Assembly (NCBI GenBank): GCA_032717465.1
Contig: CM064670.1
Location: 18,283,439-18,347,438 of the forward strand
DNA length: 64,000 nt
Source: Coenobita brevimanus
Taxonomy: Eukaryota; Arthropoda; Malacostraca; Decapoda; Coenobitidae
Direction of reading: 5' to 3'
Part shown: piece by piece, positions 21,638 to 34,189 of the stretch
How the letters are laid out: each line of letters begins with the position of its first letter
How positions within the stretch are numbered: the first letter of the stretch is position 1
Program-made: the position numbers and the translations under genes
Notes under the pieces: generated by a model
Databases searched by the model: none
The model's input: only the letters and a program-made list of their open reading frames with translations
Told to the model about the DNA's origin: nothing

Positions 21638-23305
21638 TGAGAAGAGAACACTTTAAGTAACTGTTGAACACGGAGAATGAAAGTAGTGAGAGTGTAAGTG
21701 GCTGGGGAATGGCTGGGAGACGGAGGGATGTGAGAAGAGAGAAAAAATCAGTAAGATGGAAGTTGTGGAAGCAATGGAGAAAGTTAAAATGGGGAAAGTC
21801 CCAGCAATTGATGGAGTGTGTGGTGAACTGCTGAAGCATGGGGGAGAAATAATGGTAGAATGGATGTGGAAGATGTGCAGATTGGCCTGGGAGGAAGGTA
21901 GAGTCCCGGAGGATTTTAAGTCAGGTATAATTATTCCTGTACAAAGGAAAGGGGGGGGGAGAAGCATATATGTGGTAAGCAAAGGGGCATTTGTCTTCTT
22001 AGTGTAACAGGAAAAGTATATGGTGGGATACTTATTGACAGAGTTAGGGAAATAACAGAGAAATTAGTTGGAGAAGAACAGGGAGGTTCTAGGAAGAGAA
22101 GAGTTGTGTAGATCAGATATTGATTCTTAGGTCTTAGTGGAAAAGTTTCTAGAGAAGGAAAACAAGTTGTATGCGACCTTCATGGATTTAAAGAAAGCAT
22201 ATGACAGGGTGGATAGACAAGGATTGTGGAAAGTATTAAGAATATATGGAGTAGATGGGAAGTTGTTGAATGCCGTGAAGAGTATACATGTGGGTGCTAA
22301 GGCTGCAGTGCATGTGGATAGAGAACTGAGTGAATTTTTCTATTAGAAAGTTGGATTGAAACAGGGATGTGTCATGTCTCCATAACTGTTCAATCTGTAT
22401 ATGAATGGGGTTATTAAAGAGATACAAGGCATGGCAGTGGATGTTGGAGCGGCCTTAATGAAAGAGGGCAGTGTTTGGAAACTCCCTGTACTGTTGTTTG
22501 CAGATGATACTGTGTTGTTAAGTGAAGATAAAGGGGAGCTGCAAGGCTTGGTGGATGACTTTGGGAGAGTGTGTAAAAAACGGAATCTAAAGGTGAATGT
22601 AGGGATGATTAAAGTTATGGTCTTCGAGGGATGTGAAGTCAGTGAATGTACAGTGAGGTTGGATGAGGAGGAAATGGAAAATGTGAGCGAGTTTAAGTAC
22701 TCGGGTAGTGTGATGAGTAAGGATTGAAGTTTAGAGGGTGAAGTCCTTGAAAGGGTACAACAAGGAAGAAATGTTGCCGGTTCCTTGAAAGCAGTGATAA
22801 GAAACAGGGAAGTGAGCATAGAAGTGAAAAAGTTACTACATGACCGTAGTGATACCAGCTCTAACGTATGGACGTGAAGCTTGGACCTTGTTGTTGGGAC
22901 AAAAGTCAAGAGTGAGATCAGTGGAAATGAGTTATTTGAGAGGATCATGTGGAGTCACATGGAGAAACAGACTGACAAATGAAGAAGTGAAGGAGCGTTG
23001 TGGTGTGGATGTGGATGTGATAGGAAACATTAGGAGAAACACACTGAAGTGGTTTGGCCATGTGGAGGGCATGGAGAGCGAGAGACTGGCATGGAGAGTG
23101 TATATGAGTGAGGTTGAGGGGGGGGGGAGAGGGAGGGAGAGGCTAAGGATGAGATGGAGGGATGGAGTGGAGAGGTATATGAGAGGGGTGTGTGAGCTGG
23201 GAGTAGGGCAGTGAAATGGAGGGGTACGGGGCGACATGGACGCGATTTGTTTGTGGGCACCCCTTACAGGATTAAGGCGTCTGTCAATAGATAGACAGAC
23301 AGACT
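21638..23305 (+). mobile_element. LINE-alpha copy 3, 5'-truncated and decayed
   Basis: The first recognisable LINE-alpha sequence is GAGAACACTTTAAGTAACTG near 21644, the counterpart of 2829 in copy 1. The copy runs to the conserved 3' terminus (CAGGATTAAGGCGTCTGTCA) and a mixed ATAG/ACAG tail at 23284-23304. It lacks the endonuclease. It preserves the region that LINE-beta interrupts in copy 1, and so shows the empty site near 22425. Confidence 0.9.
21700..23270 (+). pseudogene. LINE-alpha reverse transcriptase, multiple breaks
   Basis: The RT blocks occur in the right order across several frames. They are GKVPAIDGVCGELLKHGGEI (21790), a degraded GG-RKR-CIDQI block (22080), TFMDLKKAYDRVDRQGLWKV (22180), LKQGCVMSP (22356), KLPVLLFADDTVLLSEDKGE (22478) and EFKYSGSVMSKD (22690). 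LTYGREAWTLLLGQKSRVRS (22861) and KWFGHVEGMESERLAWRVYM (23050) follow. Stops occur near 22345 (TAG), 22383 (TAA) and 22725 (TGA), and frameshifts near 21960-22140 and 22840. The catalytic FADD is retained but the gene is dead. Confidence 0.9.
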
Positions 23306-23725
23306 TGAAACTCACCTGGCGGTATTTTGTGTGTTGAGGGGATGGCTCCGTTTGCTGGTGTGGGCGTAGGTGTAGGAGTGGGAGTAGGAACTGAATAAAT
23401 GATGCAGCCAAGACACTGATGACGTGACAGACGTCCCCGCAATGCATGAAAAATCGCCCGGCGGAATGGAAGAGAAGCGTTATTAGTGGACCACCTTCTA
23501 CATGTCCCTCAGCTCCCAACAACAAAAACAACGACAACAACAACAGGATTAATTTATTCAGTTAAATACCTCCGTAGAAAAGGCACTAACGAAAACAATC
23601 AATACCTGGCCGTTCCAGCTCGAAAAGTAGCCTCTAGGCTGAGTAAATTTGTCTACAGATAAAATATATAATAAATATAATATATAATAAATATAAAATT
23701 AATAACCGTAATGAAAAGGTAATTG
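23306..23725. other. unassigned sequence
   Basis: No gene. A short CAA-rich patch lies near 23518-23545 and an AT-rich patch at 23660-23700. Confidence 0.5.
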
Positions 23726-24392
23726 TTCTCCCTCACAGCTGGTGCTATGAAGGCCTTGATTCTAAACAGAGGACTTAGTGTGGAGGAGGAAACAGAATTA
23801 AATAGATGTTTTAGTGCCCACATTAACGTACGAGTGAGGATGGTGTGGCATGAGAACAAAAATGCGAGAGTAAGAGCAATGGAAATAAGATTATTGGAGA
23901 ACGTGTGCTGAGTTCGGGGAGTGGATGGGATAAAAAATGCTGTGTTGAGGAGTAAAAAAAGGTCCGTTGACAACAAGGGTCGAAGACATTGTGCTTAGAG
24001 AGATGGAAAGAATGGAGGCAATTAAGGTAGTGAAAAGGGAATATAGGTGTGAGTTTGAACTGGAGGAGGCATGGCAGCCAGAGAAGAAGCTGGATGAATA
24101 TGGTAAGTGAATGTGTGAGAAAGCGAGGCATGGAGGTTGTGGCTAGGGATCTGACAGGGAATCACGATGGTTAGAAGAATAATTTACGAAAGAACACGAA
24201 ACAAATATTTTTTAACTTGACAGTTGTCAGATTGGCTCTGATTAATGTAAACGATATGGAATACATTATTTAAAAGAAGAAAAAATGTACGGATATATGT
24301 TAATGGGGTGAAGTCAGGATTCCTCTCTCATGTATTACTCCTTCATTATTATCTGGATCCTACCAACTCCTTCCTTAAGCAAGAAACAGGCC

Positions 24393-24433
<41 letters not shown>

Positions 24434-24440
24434 CGACAAA
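23726..24440 (+). mobile_element. LINE-gamma copy 1, 3' end with GAT tail
   Basis: This decayed 5'-truncated LINE is related to but distinct from LINE-alpha. Protein fragments include VWHENKNARVRAMEIRLLEN then a VCGVRGVDGIKNAVLR block near 23840-23950, MERMEAIKVVKREY near 24000, and a KKKLDEYGK-MCEKA block near 24080. These parallel VEMxxLRxVCGV, HVERME and GRPRKxWMD of intact relatives. A non-coding end follows with TATCTGGATCCTACCAACTC near 24350 and finishes in a (GAT)n array at 24391-24434. Confidence 0.65.
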
Positions 24441-26222
24441 GTAAAAACAACTTGTCACACGAAGAATAATCCACAGTAGAAATCAGGGGGCCATATAATC
24501 CCACTAAAACGACCCTGACTGCCAGGTATAGGGGAAGTCCTAAGCGTTCTGGGTCTTGGCCGTGTGTGTGACTTTTTTTTTTTTTTCAATGGCTGCTGTC
24601 TGACATTACTCTTTGTGGTGTATCCGGAAGCATGTTTATGGGGTTAGGCTTTGCAGAAACGAAGTTAATGCGACAGTCATAATAAAAATTTATAATCTAA
24701 AAATTTAAGTCTGCAAATACTCTCCCTCAAAAAGAAAGTTCAAAATTTATGAAAAAACAAAGGTTCATTTAGAGATACCTTGACACATGGCGTTTGCAGC
24801 AACGGACGCCGTAGGTGGAGGTGAAGGAAAGGGATTGAAGAAAGCTGGAAGGAACTGACCATTTGTATACAGTAGCAGACGTAAATACCGACCCACTTCA
24901 CAGCAACAACAAAAAGACAGTGAACAGTGACTTTCGAAACCCCATAATGCCATCTCAGGAGGCCAACATATTATTATTATTATTATTTTTTTTTTTTCAG
25001 AATACAGTATTAGGTATGAGTTTCAAAAGTGTTCAACTAAATAATGGAATGATATTATTGCTTGAAGCTGTACAAGAAGAGCTAAGAATACTGTTTATCC
25101 ATTGAAAATGAGATCTGCATAGAATGAGAAAAGGAAGACTAAGAACAAGATAAAGGAACAGAGCAGAGGATGGTCTGAACTTGCTGGAATGTACTGACAA
25201 CAGGAGCCTGGAGGCATTTTTGATGAGACAACCATTAATCAGCTGTGGAATGAGGCGCCTGTCCTGGCAGTAATTCCAACTCGTCTGGGGTAGCAATAGT
25301 AAAAGATAATATGTCATAGGAGCGAAATGGAGAAACTGACAGTATGGGCAGTTCTCACAATCTCTCGGTCTCCAAGGACACTTGGAGCCATATCCTGAGG
25401 GAAAGATAAACTTCCATTGCGCCATTCACTTAGCCAATTATTTTGGAAATTACACGTCAGTATTCTCTTGAATGTTATATGAACTGATTTAATATCGACA
25501 TACTCCCCCATAATAACATACAGGAGGATGCTGAAGCGCAATGTGTAGAACAAATCACTAAGGAAGGAATGCTACGAAGTCTCCAATACTACCCAGAATA
25601 TGACCCAAGGAGGGTTTTTCACAGAGAACACCCTGATAAGATCTGGAATTAGGCGTCTGGCATTAATTCCTTCAGTCTGGTGACATTCTTTCATATTTCA
25701 TTCTTGCTACTTCATGGCTCTTTTATTATTCACAAACATGAATGCCTTTAAGTAGTTAAACACCTAAAGAAGGATGTATCTAACTCCTCCAACTTGCCTG
25801 TCTCTCATAATGTGAATGGAAGCAGGAATATAATTATTATCGTAGCCAACGGGTTAAACCGTATGGGTAAAACTCAACTTCACTGAAGGCTTAAGGAACA
25901 GCATTAACCCCTTCAGCCCAATGGAGAAGCTTTCATTTTATTATTGCTACCACCAGACAGGGTTAAGCCAAGAAATGTTTCTGTCAATGAATTGCTAAGT
26001 TACTGAATACCGAATCACTGAGGTACTGATTATCGTACATCTGCCAGTCTGGCGGCCGCCACCACACACTACTCGTTATCTGTTGTGATGTTGGGCAAGC
26101 TTTGTATTTTTAAGATATTTGTGTTTAATCTTTGAGGTGTAGCATAGACTGAAATCTCTCAAGTTCGTCTTGGTCGATGTCACTGTTTTCCTCTGGAAGC
26201 GTGGTATTCGTGATATCTACTG

Positions 26223-26225
<3 letters not shown>
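24441..26225. other. unassigned sequence with MITE-T remnants
   Basis: I recognise no gene. TTAACCCCTTCAGCCCAATGG at about 25903 followed by TTGCTACCACCAGACAGGGT near 25946 is a MITE-T-like end. Blocks ending GGAATGAGGCGCCTG (25246) and GGAATTAGGCGTCTGGCA (25646) weakly resemble LINE-alpha 3' termini, but without supporting coding sequence. Confidence 0.4.

Positions 26226-26300
<75 letters not shown>
26226..26300. repeat. (AT)n microsatellite
   Basis: Pure AT run. Confidence 0.97.
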
Positions 26301-26302
<2 letters not shown>

Positions 26303-26939
26303 ATTTGGTTTTGGGAAGTTTTGTTTAGTCTGGGTAAATTTGGATAGAAATGAGCTTGAGTTCTGGTGGGATAGCTCTGTCGTGAGTTTGTTAATACTGG
26401 ATTTTTTTTTTTTTTCCCGGAACAATTGTTAGGGTTCGATGGATAAACATGCTATAGCTTGTTGGATACATGGATGGGTGAATCAGATGTTATTGTTAAG
26501 CGAATAAATGGGATACATACATAGACAGATGGACCTGAGGATAGTAGTAAAAACAGATAGATGGATGGATGGATTGACAGATAAATAGATTTGCTGATGT
26601 ATGGATGGATAGATATATTGATACAGCACATGGGAACTGCCCATTGGGCAATGCAACGCCTAATAACTGTATGGCGTCAGGCGGGAAGATGCCAAACCTC
26701 ACCAGATTATCTGCTCTGCCCTGTGAAAATGACCTACATTACTTATGCAGGAAACTCGTGTTGTTAAACCATTTCTTTCTCGGAGGGTTTGACAGAAAAG
26801 AGCTTTGGTGTTCTAGTTCATATTTTAGCGGTTAATCATAGCCATCATTTATTCCTTCATAACTAGCAAAATAAAAACAAGAACGAATGAATAAAACAAG
26901 TTGACGGACTGAAGGGATGGAAAACGTTGTTAGTGATAC
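26301..26939. other. unassigned sequence
   Basis: A T run lies near 26401-26415 and GATG/GATA-rich patches at 26520-26620. No gene recognised. Confidence 0.5.
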
Positions 26940-27160
26940 GCAAAACAAGGCAATTAATCTTAGTAAGGCAGAGAATTTCGGAGGCTTGAATGATACGTAT
27001 ATAGATGAATGGTTCACATCACTGGGCACTAGGATGATGATTCTCCTCCTTACGTGTGTGAATTCCCCTACCTGTCTCTGCATCCTACCCGTTCAGTTAA
27101 AAGGTGAGAAACTGCTTGGACATTGTTACTGTTACAGGTGGTGATGGGGATGATTTCCAT
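26940..27160 (+). repeat. LINE-gamma 3'-terminal fragment
   Basis: GGCTTGAATGATACGTATAT, ATGGTTCACATCACTGG and a CTCTGCATCCTACCC block match, in order, the non-coding 3' end of LINE-gamma seen at 37160-37280. The tail is only a weak GATG-rich stretch near 27138-27155. Confidence 0.45.
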
Positions 27161-27439
27161 GTCTAAATAAAATACCGAAGTCACGTGGCAAGTAGGAGAG
27201 AAAGTGTGATGTAATATCTAGGTGCGTATTTCACTCAAGAAAGAAAATTATTCCTTCATTACGATAAATTGTTTTTTTCTTGTTACCGCTATACAGTTTC
27301 TTTCAGGTGATAAGAGACCTCCGATAATGAAGGGGTTATAATAATGGAATAGGTTGCACAGTAAAACTTCGGAGTATCCAAGTCGAGACGAATTGGTGAT
27401 CAGATGATTTAATGCAGTTTTCTCACAATGCACAGCTTA

Positions 27440-27610
27440 ATCATTTCACTCCGATGATTTTTTACTCTTGCTACCTTCAAACTGGATGTGTCGAGCTAGC
27501 CTTCATTAGTCCTTTCACCACAAGAGATCTGCCCTAAATCTTCAGAGAATCATCTGGACATACCAAAAAACAAGCTAAGAAATACGTCACCTGACTGAGG
27601 AAATGTAAGA
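27440..27610 (+). repeat. MITE-T-like copy
   Basis: It begins TTAATCATTTCACTCCGATGA, has TTACTCTTGCTACCTTC, then GTCCTTTCACCACAAGAGAT, then TCAGAGAATCATCTGGACAT, and ends in ATACGTCACCTGACTGAGGA. This is the full block order of the family, strongly diverged. Confidence 0.5.
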
Positions 27611-27839
27611 AACGAAAAGGTATGTAAAAATAATGACAGGATATCCGAGATTGTTGCCTCGTTCACCTTGCCCCTAGTGCTTAATGGATGTTGTTGTTGT
27701 TATTGTTTAGATTTACCTCTCTTGAGGGGACCGGGCCAAATAAGGGCCCAGCAAAGCAAATCTTGACAATGACGGGGGCTCAAAGAGAGTTGCTGGTTGG
27801 TGGTGTGGATTCGTCGCTTTCTGGTGTCTACATCTCATA

Positions 27840-28400
27840 CTGCAAGACAACTGACAGCAATTGAGTGAAGTGACAGCTCCGGCAACAGGATAAAAGGAGA
27901 ACAAGCTGCAGCAATACGATAATACAATAGGTAGCAGGTATGTGGGGATGCAGCAAGAGAAGTAGCATTAGTAGAAACAAAAGACAGCGTTTAAGAGGGC
28001 TGCTACGAGTGGGACAACAACAGGGTAACATCAGAAACACTGGGCAACAACTGTGTGATGATGCAGAAAGGGCATCAACAATAGAAGCAATGGACAGCAG
28101 CTGAGTGAAGAAGGGGTTCAAGAGGAACAGAAACAAGGTAACAGGAGAAAAGGCACTTGTGTGAAGTGGTAATAACAGTGAGAAACAGGAGAAGCGATGG
28201 TGAGAATAGCGTGAAAAAGCAGTAACAGAAGAAGCAGAAAAAGCAATTGTGCGAAGAAGCACTTATTGTCATGGAACAAACAATGGTCATCAGTTGTATG
28301 AACAGACAATTACAGAGTGACAAGAGACAATGGAGATCAACTGCATGTAAAGGCAGAATGATGGACAGAAAAAGGTTAACATGAGAATGACACACCGTGA
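27840..28400 (+). repeat. degenerate minisatellite, about 48-bp unit
   Basis: A purine-rich block with CAGCTGaGTGAAG-type anchors near 27862, 28050, 28098, 28152, 28248, 28292 and 28340. The spacings are multiples of about 48 bases (44-54). Between anchors are AACAGaAGAAgCaAtGG-type words. The serine/leucine/cysteine-rich frames on the minus strand follow from this composition. Confidence 0.6.
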
Positions 28401-29060
28401 AAAAATTCAGGTGTGTTTGATAAACCCGACTCTGTACACTGCATACATTTTTTTTTCCTGTAATCCTGTTGTGGTTCTTTCTGCACCTTCGCACAACTAC
28501 TGTTCATTTTTAACAAGGAACCATCTTTAGGAATAGGCTATTCTACGTCTCCAAACAAATTACTATCAGGTCTTTCTCGTATCCTCCTGTTGAAGTCGTT
28601 TCTGCTTCTTCAGCCAATCTTCTCTCATGTTTATGATTTCATGCCAGGGTCTTACCTACATATTAAAGCAAACTATTGACCATTTTTTCTCAATATGATA
28701 GGTAATAAGAAGTGAAGGCAGCGCCAAATGAGTACAATTATTAGGTAATTCCTGCATCAAAAACTGGTATCCACTTTTAATCAAGCTGAACTAATTTCAG
28801 CTTTATTTAATGTTTGAATTTTCTGTTACCTGTCAAAGTCTTTGCTGGTCTTCAGTATGAGAGGAAAAATGTGTAAAGGATGCACCGAGTAATTACAAAA
28901 ATTAGGTCCTGCTTGTTTCTTTACGGAACTACTATTCTCTTCTTTTTTATTCCTCAGTATGACAGGTAATAACAAGAGATGGATGCGGCAAGTGAGCACA
29001 AGGTGAACCAGGTAGCATCTCCCGCACACCCTCACCTGGTATTAAGCGTCCGCCTCCCTC
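28401..29060. other. unassigned sequence
   Basis: No gene or repeat recognised. Confidence 0.5.
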
Positions 29061-29062
29061 CC

Positions 29063-29067
<5 letters not shown>

Positions 29068-29138
<71 letters not shown>
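29068..29138. repeat. (CT)n-(CA)n compound microsatellite
   Basis: A CT run (29068-29093) is followed almost directly by a CA run (29097-29138). Confidence 0.95.
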
Positions 29139-29140
<2 letters not shown>

Positions 29141-29341
29141 ACACACCTGGCTGGCACACACTCCCACTGCGGCACTATTATTGTAGCACACACTTATGGT
29201 CGGGGAGTCAAGATGAGGCTGTACATTTTCAACTAGCCATACCTCCTGCACACCACCTGCTGGCATATGCTGTCACAAACGTGCCGGCAAACGCAGAGAA
29301 ATGCACACACACATGCAGAGGAATCCATATTTGTATGTACA

Positions 29342-29431
<90 letters not shown>
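29342..29431. repeat. (TA)n microsatellite
   Basis: Pure TA run of about 90 bases. Confidence 0.97.
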
Positions 29432-29433
<2 letters not shown>

Positions 29434-31184
29434 GAATGTATACAGAGTAAATATGTCAGTTAATTAATACTACTACTGTACCTCTGTATCCTCGTGGGCT
29501 TAGGAGGCACCCCAGCATCACTGCCTTACCAGTTTATTTCTGTGAATGGCACGTTAATATTCTGTATGTTGTATACGCAAATGAGTTAGAAAAAGAATAA
29601 AAAATATCATTCCTAAAATGCAGTATATCACTAAGGTGAAAGAGCTGTGGAGTCTCGTAAGTTTATGAGAATATGGCTCAAGTAAAAAAATGTTTACACT
29701 TAGCCCCAGTGCCTACTACGCAGATGCTGTAGTGAATGTCCAACACAATTAGAAAGCATCAGAGAACTCTCTTCACCCTTTCTCTGCAAAGACGACCTAT
29801 ATAAATCATCATTCTGACTGGCAGGCGATTTCACTCAGTTTAGTTGCTTGTAGATACCCCTCAACTTGAAACAGCAGAAGCAACCTCCAAATATCCCCTT
29901 TATTATTTGGATTCTTTATTTTTATTTCTTTAAGTGTAGCTACTGATACATGATTATATCCGGCTTAGTAATGGGACATATAGGAAACGGCAGACATTTA
30001 AATAGGGACTATATTCAATAAAGATTCTGACATACACAAGCAAGCAGATACGTCAATAGGAAGTCACATACTTAGCTACACATAGAAATCAAACGTCATA
30101 AAAACAAAGGCTCCAAAAGCCCCTTCGGTCAAAAAAAAAAAAAAAAAAAAAAAAGGTGTAAATGGCGAAAAGAGCAGAAACTTCACAAAAGCATTCAGCC
30201 ACATACAATCACACAGACACATGCTTTGCTGCACATAAATATTACAGAGACACTTTACTGGTGAACCAAGTACATACTTCATGAACAAATAAACAAACAG
30301 AACCTTAAATATGAAAGCAGTCTCACATAGTCAACAAATACCGCCTCATGCGAAGATCACACAACCACGACAATGACGAAACAAACACATTCCATAAAAA
30401 CACTGCCATATATATCTAACTCGCAACATGTGCCAGTAGCGAGAACGCATGCTTCGGAGATATACACTGCCATGCACAAACAGACTCGATACTAGTTAAA
30501 CAATTATAGGATCAGTAAGCACTCCACATACCAAACAAACACGTACAAAGTTAAACCATACAGCATCACAAAGCTAACATAAACGTCAAAGGCAAAACAA
30601 GCACACACCAAAAAACTATTCAGCCACCCACAAAAAGCACAAGGACACAAGCTTATACGGGACAGGCCAGCAGCAGAAGCACCAACAGGTGAGGAGGGCG
30701 CCGCGGGCATACTGAGATCCACAACATGGCAACAGGTCGGCCAGTATATTAAAGACGCCACACCGTGACGGCGCAAGGTCGAGTTGACATCGGGGGAGGA
30801 CACGTGGATGAAGGGAGGACAGATAAGGGGAAGAAAGGTAGACAGGAGGAAGAGCGATAGACAGGAGGATGACAAATGAACGATGGGAGGACAGGGGGGC
30901 CCCCGGGGCAACTGGAAGAAGGGTGGACGAGGGGCGGGACAGGTGTACAGGGGGGTAAAAATGGTATTTGACTGACTAATGTCTTCCCTCTTATCGAATT
31001 TTCTTGTGTAGCTACTATGTATGAATGTATATGTGAGGAGAAAGGAGGAAGGCTGGCATCTGATCGACTGATGTGTTCCCACCATTCTAACTCTCCTCAG
31101 CAACAGTATCCTCACGTGCTAAATTATATTATGTAAAGCCTTGGGTTAACATGCTGCGGTTCGAATCTCCTGGGTGGCTGGAAA
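29432..31184. other. unassigned sequence, partly A/C-rich
   Basis: An A run lies at 30130-30153. The stretch 30000-30660 is enriched in ACA and CAAA words on the plus strand without a clean period. 30780-30960 is purine-rich with GACAGGAGGA-like words about 22 bases apart. No gene recognised. Confidence 0.5.
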
Positions 31185-31310
31185 TGTTTCTATCACATAA
31201 ACACTGAGACTTACCAAGGGTGGTCTCCTCAGGATTATATGATGTGGACGAGGGTAATCTAGACTCGAGCTCTCATGCACCTTTGATCTAACTGAGCCAG
31301 AAAGTGGTGA
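31185..31310 (-). repeat. possible tRNA-derived SINE fragment
   Basis: On the minus strand TGGCTCAGTTAGATCAAAGG (A-box-like) is followed about 27 bases later by AGCTCGAGTCTAGA (B-box-like), the spacing of a tRNA promoter. The acceptor-stem pairing is lost and no second copy was seen, so this is tentative. A second B-box-like word (GCGGTTCGAATCTCC) lies at 31158-31172 on the opposite strand. Confidence 0.35.
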
Positions 31311-33239
31311 TATTGGACTGGCTGTTGTCATTTACTATTAATAAAAGTTTGTCATTAATTTACTTAACAGTTCTACATACTGTAGAAGCAGGTTTGCATA
31401 CTCCTTGATATACAGTTATGATCAAGTATTATCCAACTGAATGTCTAGAGTTCCAAATTTAAGGACAGGAGATTTCGACCTGCTTGACTATTGTTGATTA
31501 GTTAAGCAAGATCTATTCAGGCTCTAACACAATTTCGAGACGAAACACAAGAACAAAATAGCGGATGAGCGACGCCACTTTTACTGGAGAAGTAACGCAC
31601 CTCCACACACACTTGGCGCACGAACACAGGTGAGGAAAACGCTTATAGATGTCGGTGGAAAAATGAAAGCTAACTGTAAGAGGGATCTGGGCATCAAATA
31701 ATACCCAACGAATATTTATTTACAGTCTATTTATCTATTTATATCGCTCAGTCGTCTCTTCACGACCTCTATTCTTGGTTGCCTCTGTCTGGTGTCAGCA
31801 GCTGTGTAAATATAATCAAAAGTGTATATGCAACTACCATCTGAAATACGAAGAATTGTGAAGTAAGCTTGTCATTAAAGCTTTAACCCAAACAGAGCCA
31901 TGACATCTCTCTTCGGTATTAGTCTCACTGTCAGATATACTACTGAGTTCAGGAAAATTTCTAGTGAAGAAGTTAAAATAAATCTCCATTAATACCTTCA
32001 CTACGAGAGGTTCCTCTAAGATAAAATAACTTTCTGGAGGTGGATGTGTTAAAAAAGATAATACTTCATCATCCTGAAGGTGTTCAGATTGAGAGGTTTC
32101 CACTATGCTGAAAAAAAAATCACCTGTCCGTGGCAATACAAGATGAAAAATGTCGAAGTGAAGGGTTTATAGCAATGATGGCATCCACAGAAATACATCT
32201 CAGACATCAGCGAGGTGGCGCCGGTGACACAGCAGTCGAGGGGAGACACCCTGGGGCCCTGTGATCCCTTGTACACCTGGCCACTGCCGAGTTTTGGGAT
32301 AGAAGGAAGCTGGAAATACTGACATTGATAATTTTTGTAGTATCAATACAAACTGCGTAAAAATAAAAATCGTGTGAGAATAGCTCTAACAGATATGAAG
32401 TACTTGCTGGTCAATGTTATACTTCGATTTAGCAGTAAAGAAGGAAATGATATATAAATAATTTCTTAAACACTGTGAAAAGATGGACGGTCTTCGATAC
32501 TCTACTGTAATTTATTTACGGCTAAGTCGAAGCATAACGTTGCTCAGCAAGTACCTAATATTATGTCGAAGCCATTTTCACATAATATTGTTCTGTCTTA
32601 ATCGCGATTTGCGTTAATGCTACGGGAATGATCAAAAATCGACATTTTCGGCTTCTTTGTGGATCAAAACTTGCAACTGGCCAATTGTCGGCAAGAAAGC
32701 CACTCCACTTCTTAGTCGATCAATAGTTACAATTATTAAGTGATGATCTGAGAAGTCTGAATTGCACTGATCTCATCGGCCCATTTCTAAAGAAACTGTT
32801 CGTTGTCTCGTTATTTACGGTACTGAAGTGCATCATTGCCCATGTCCCCAACTCTGCCTCCACCATAGTCATTATCATTATTTTTCATTACACCTTGTAC
32901 GATACTTATGTGTAATCATTAATATCAACGTTCTTTGCATAAATATCGTGGGGCATAAAAGAATAACGTCATGCCACATGCTAGAATAAGAGTGCAAGGA
33001 ATAAATGCTAAGATGACTCCTAGATATTACTGAAATCTGTCTCAAATTGCTGACACATTTCAAGGTGGATAAAATTGTCTGGCTCAGTTGAAATGGAATA
33101 CTAGAGTTGTTTCAGTCTTGAGAGAGATCCTCTTCAAACAGAGGGTGCAGTTTTTTTTATTGTGCCTTGCTATTTCCAGTTATTTTTTTTTTTTTAGTTT
33201 AGTGTCAGAGTTTTCGAACTGGAGGAGTTAGATACTCGT
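31311..33239. other. unassigned sequence with a MITE-T remnant
   Basis: TTAATACCTTCACTACGAGAGG followed by AAGATAAAATAACTTTCTGG (31988-32040) is a decayed MITE-T copy. A T run lies near 33182-33195. No gene recognised. Confidence 0.45.
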
Positions 33240-33355
33240 ATATTAGCTAACCCTTTAACTACCAAAAGTCCTTTAGAAAGCTGAATACAGACGTCTGGCA
33301 ATAGCAAGAACAGCTTACAGGAAACGTCATGTAACTGAAGGGACTGAGCCCACAA
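33240..33355 (+). repeat. MITE-T copy
   Basis: Blocks CTAACCCTTTAACTACCAAA, AGTCCTTTAGAAAGCTGAAT, CAGACGTCTGGCAATAGCAA and AACGTCATGTAACTGAAGGG occur in family order. The end GACTGAG replaces the usual GGGTTAA. Confidence 0.5.
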
Positions 33356-33661
33356 GAGTGAGGGACATACTCGCGTCAGTCGCTACCCCAGTGCTTATCA
33401 GTATGTTCATGCATGTGGCTATTCAGTATTTTTATGTTTGTAATTTATGCAGTTTATGTCTATGTATAAAAACATAAACACCTACCATACGAGAGAATGA
33501 TAGGATACGTTAAGAAAATACCATTAGGAATACTGCCCCTCGCCCCAACTCTCGCGCTTCCCAGAATGCCGTAAAAAAGACGAGAGGAAAAAGAGGGGGA
33601 AAAGACTGGGTTTAAGACAGCTTAGCTTCCCCCCCCCCTCTCTCTCTCTCTGATACATACG

Positions 33662-33664
<3 letters not shown>

Positions 33665-33702
<38 letters not shown>
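33665..33702. repeat. (AT)n microsatellite
   Basis: AT run preceded by a short C run and (CT)n at 33631-33650. Confidence 0.95.
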
Positions 33703-33705
<3 letters not shown>

Positions 33706-33761
33706 GTTACACTGCTTAACTGTTTACCCATCTATCTGTTTACCTGTCTGTCTGCCTATGG

Positions 33762-34085
33762 AACATGTGGAGTTAAGGTGAGACAGACAGACAAGTGAGG
33801 AAGTGAAGGAGGGCTGTGGCGTTGGTGTGGATGTGCCAGAAAGTATTCGTAAAAATATTCCAAGACGGTATGGCCATGTGGGGAGGATGGAAAATGACTG
33901 ACAAGAAGTGTGTATGTGTGTGAGGAGGAGGGGGGCTGAGGGAGCGCAGACTGAGGTAATATGTAGGGATTAGACTGAGAAGTATATGGGAAAGGACAGC
34001 CGGATGACAAAGGACAGCGTGACATGGAGGCGGATCGTTTGTGGCCAACTTTTACTGCATTAATTCGTCTGGTGAGATATACAGG
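33762..34085 (+). mobile_element. LINE-alpha copy 4, short decayed 3' end
   Basis: DNA matches the last 320 bases of LINE-alpha. GTGAGACAGACAGACAAGTG (about 33779) corresponds to the TWRDRLTNEEVKERCGVD region. A degraded WFGHVxRMEN block (33870), VYVCEEEGG (33910), and GACATGGAGGCGGATCGTTT to the terminus TTAATTCGTCTGGTGA follow. Several frameshifts are present. No tetranucleotide tail is preserved. Confidence 0.8.
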
Positions 34086-34189
34086 TATATAATAGACCCG
34101 TACTGTACAATATCTAGTCTTTTCGTGTGAGTCACTATTTTTATGTTTCAGTTTTAACACCGTTTTAAAAACTCATGCCATTATCAGTG

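Noticed and set aside
28947..29236. Short frames crossing the CT/CA microsatellites
   Set aside because: They consist mainly of dipeptide runs produced by the simple repeats, like those at 8657, 10298, 14535, 40579 and 43464.
31158..31172. tRNA gene suggested by GCGGTTCGAATCTCC
   Set aside because: No A-box at the right distance and no acceptor-stem pairing on the plus strand.
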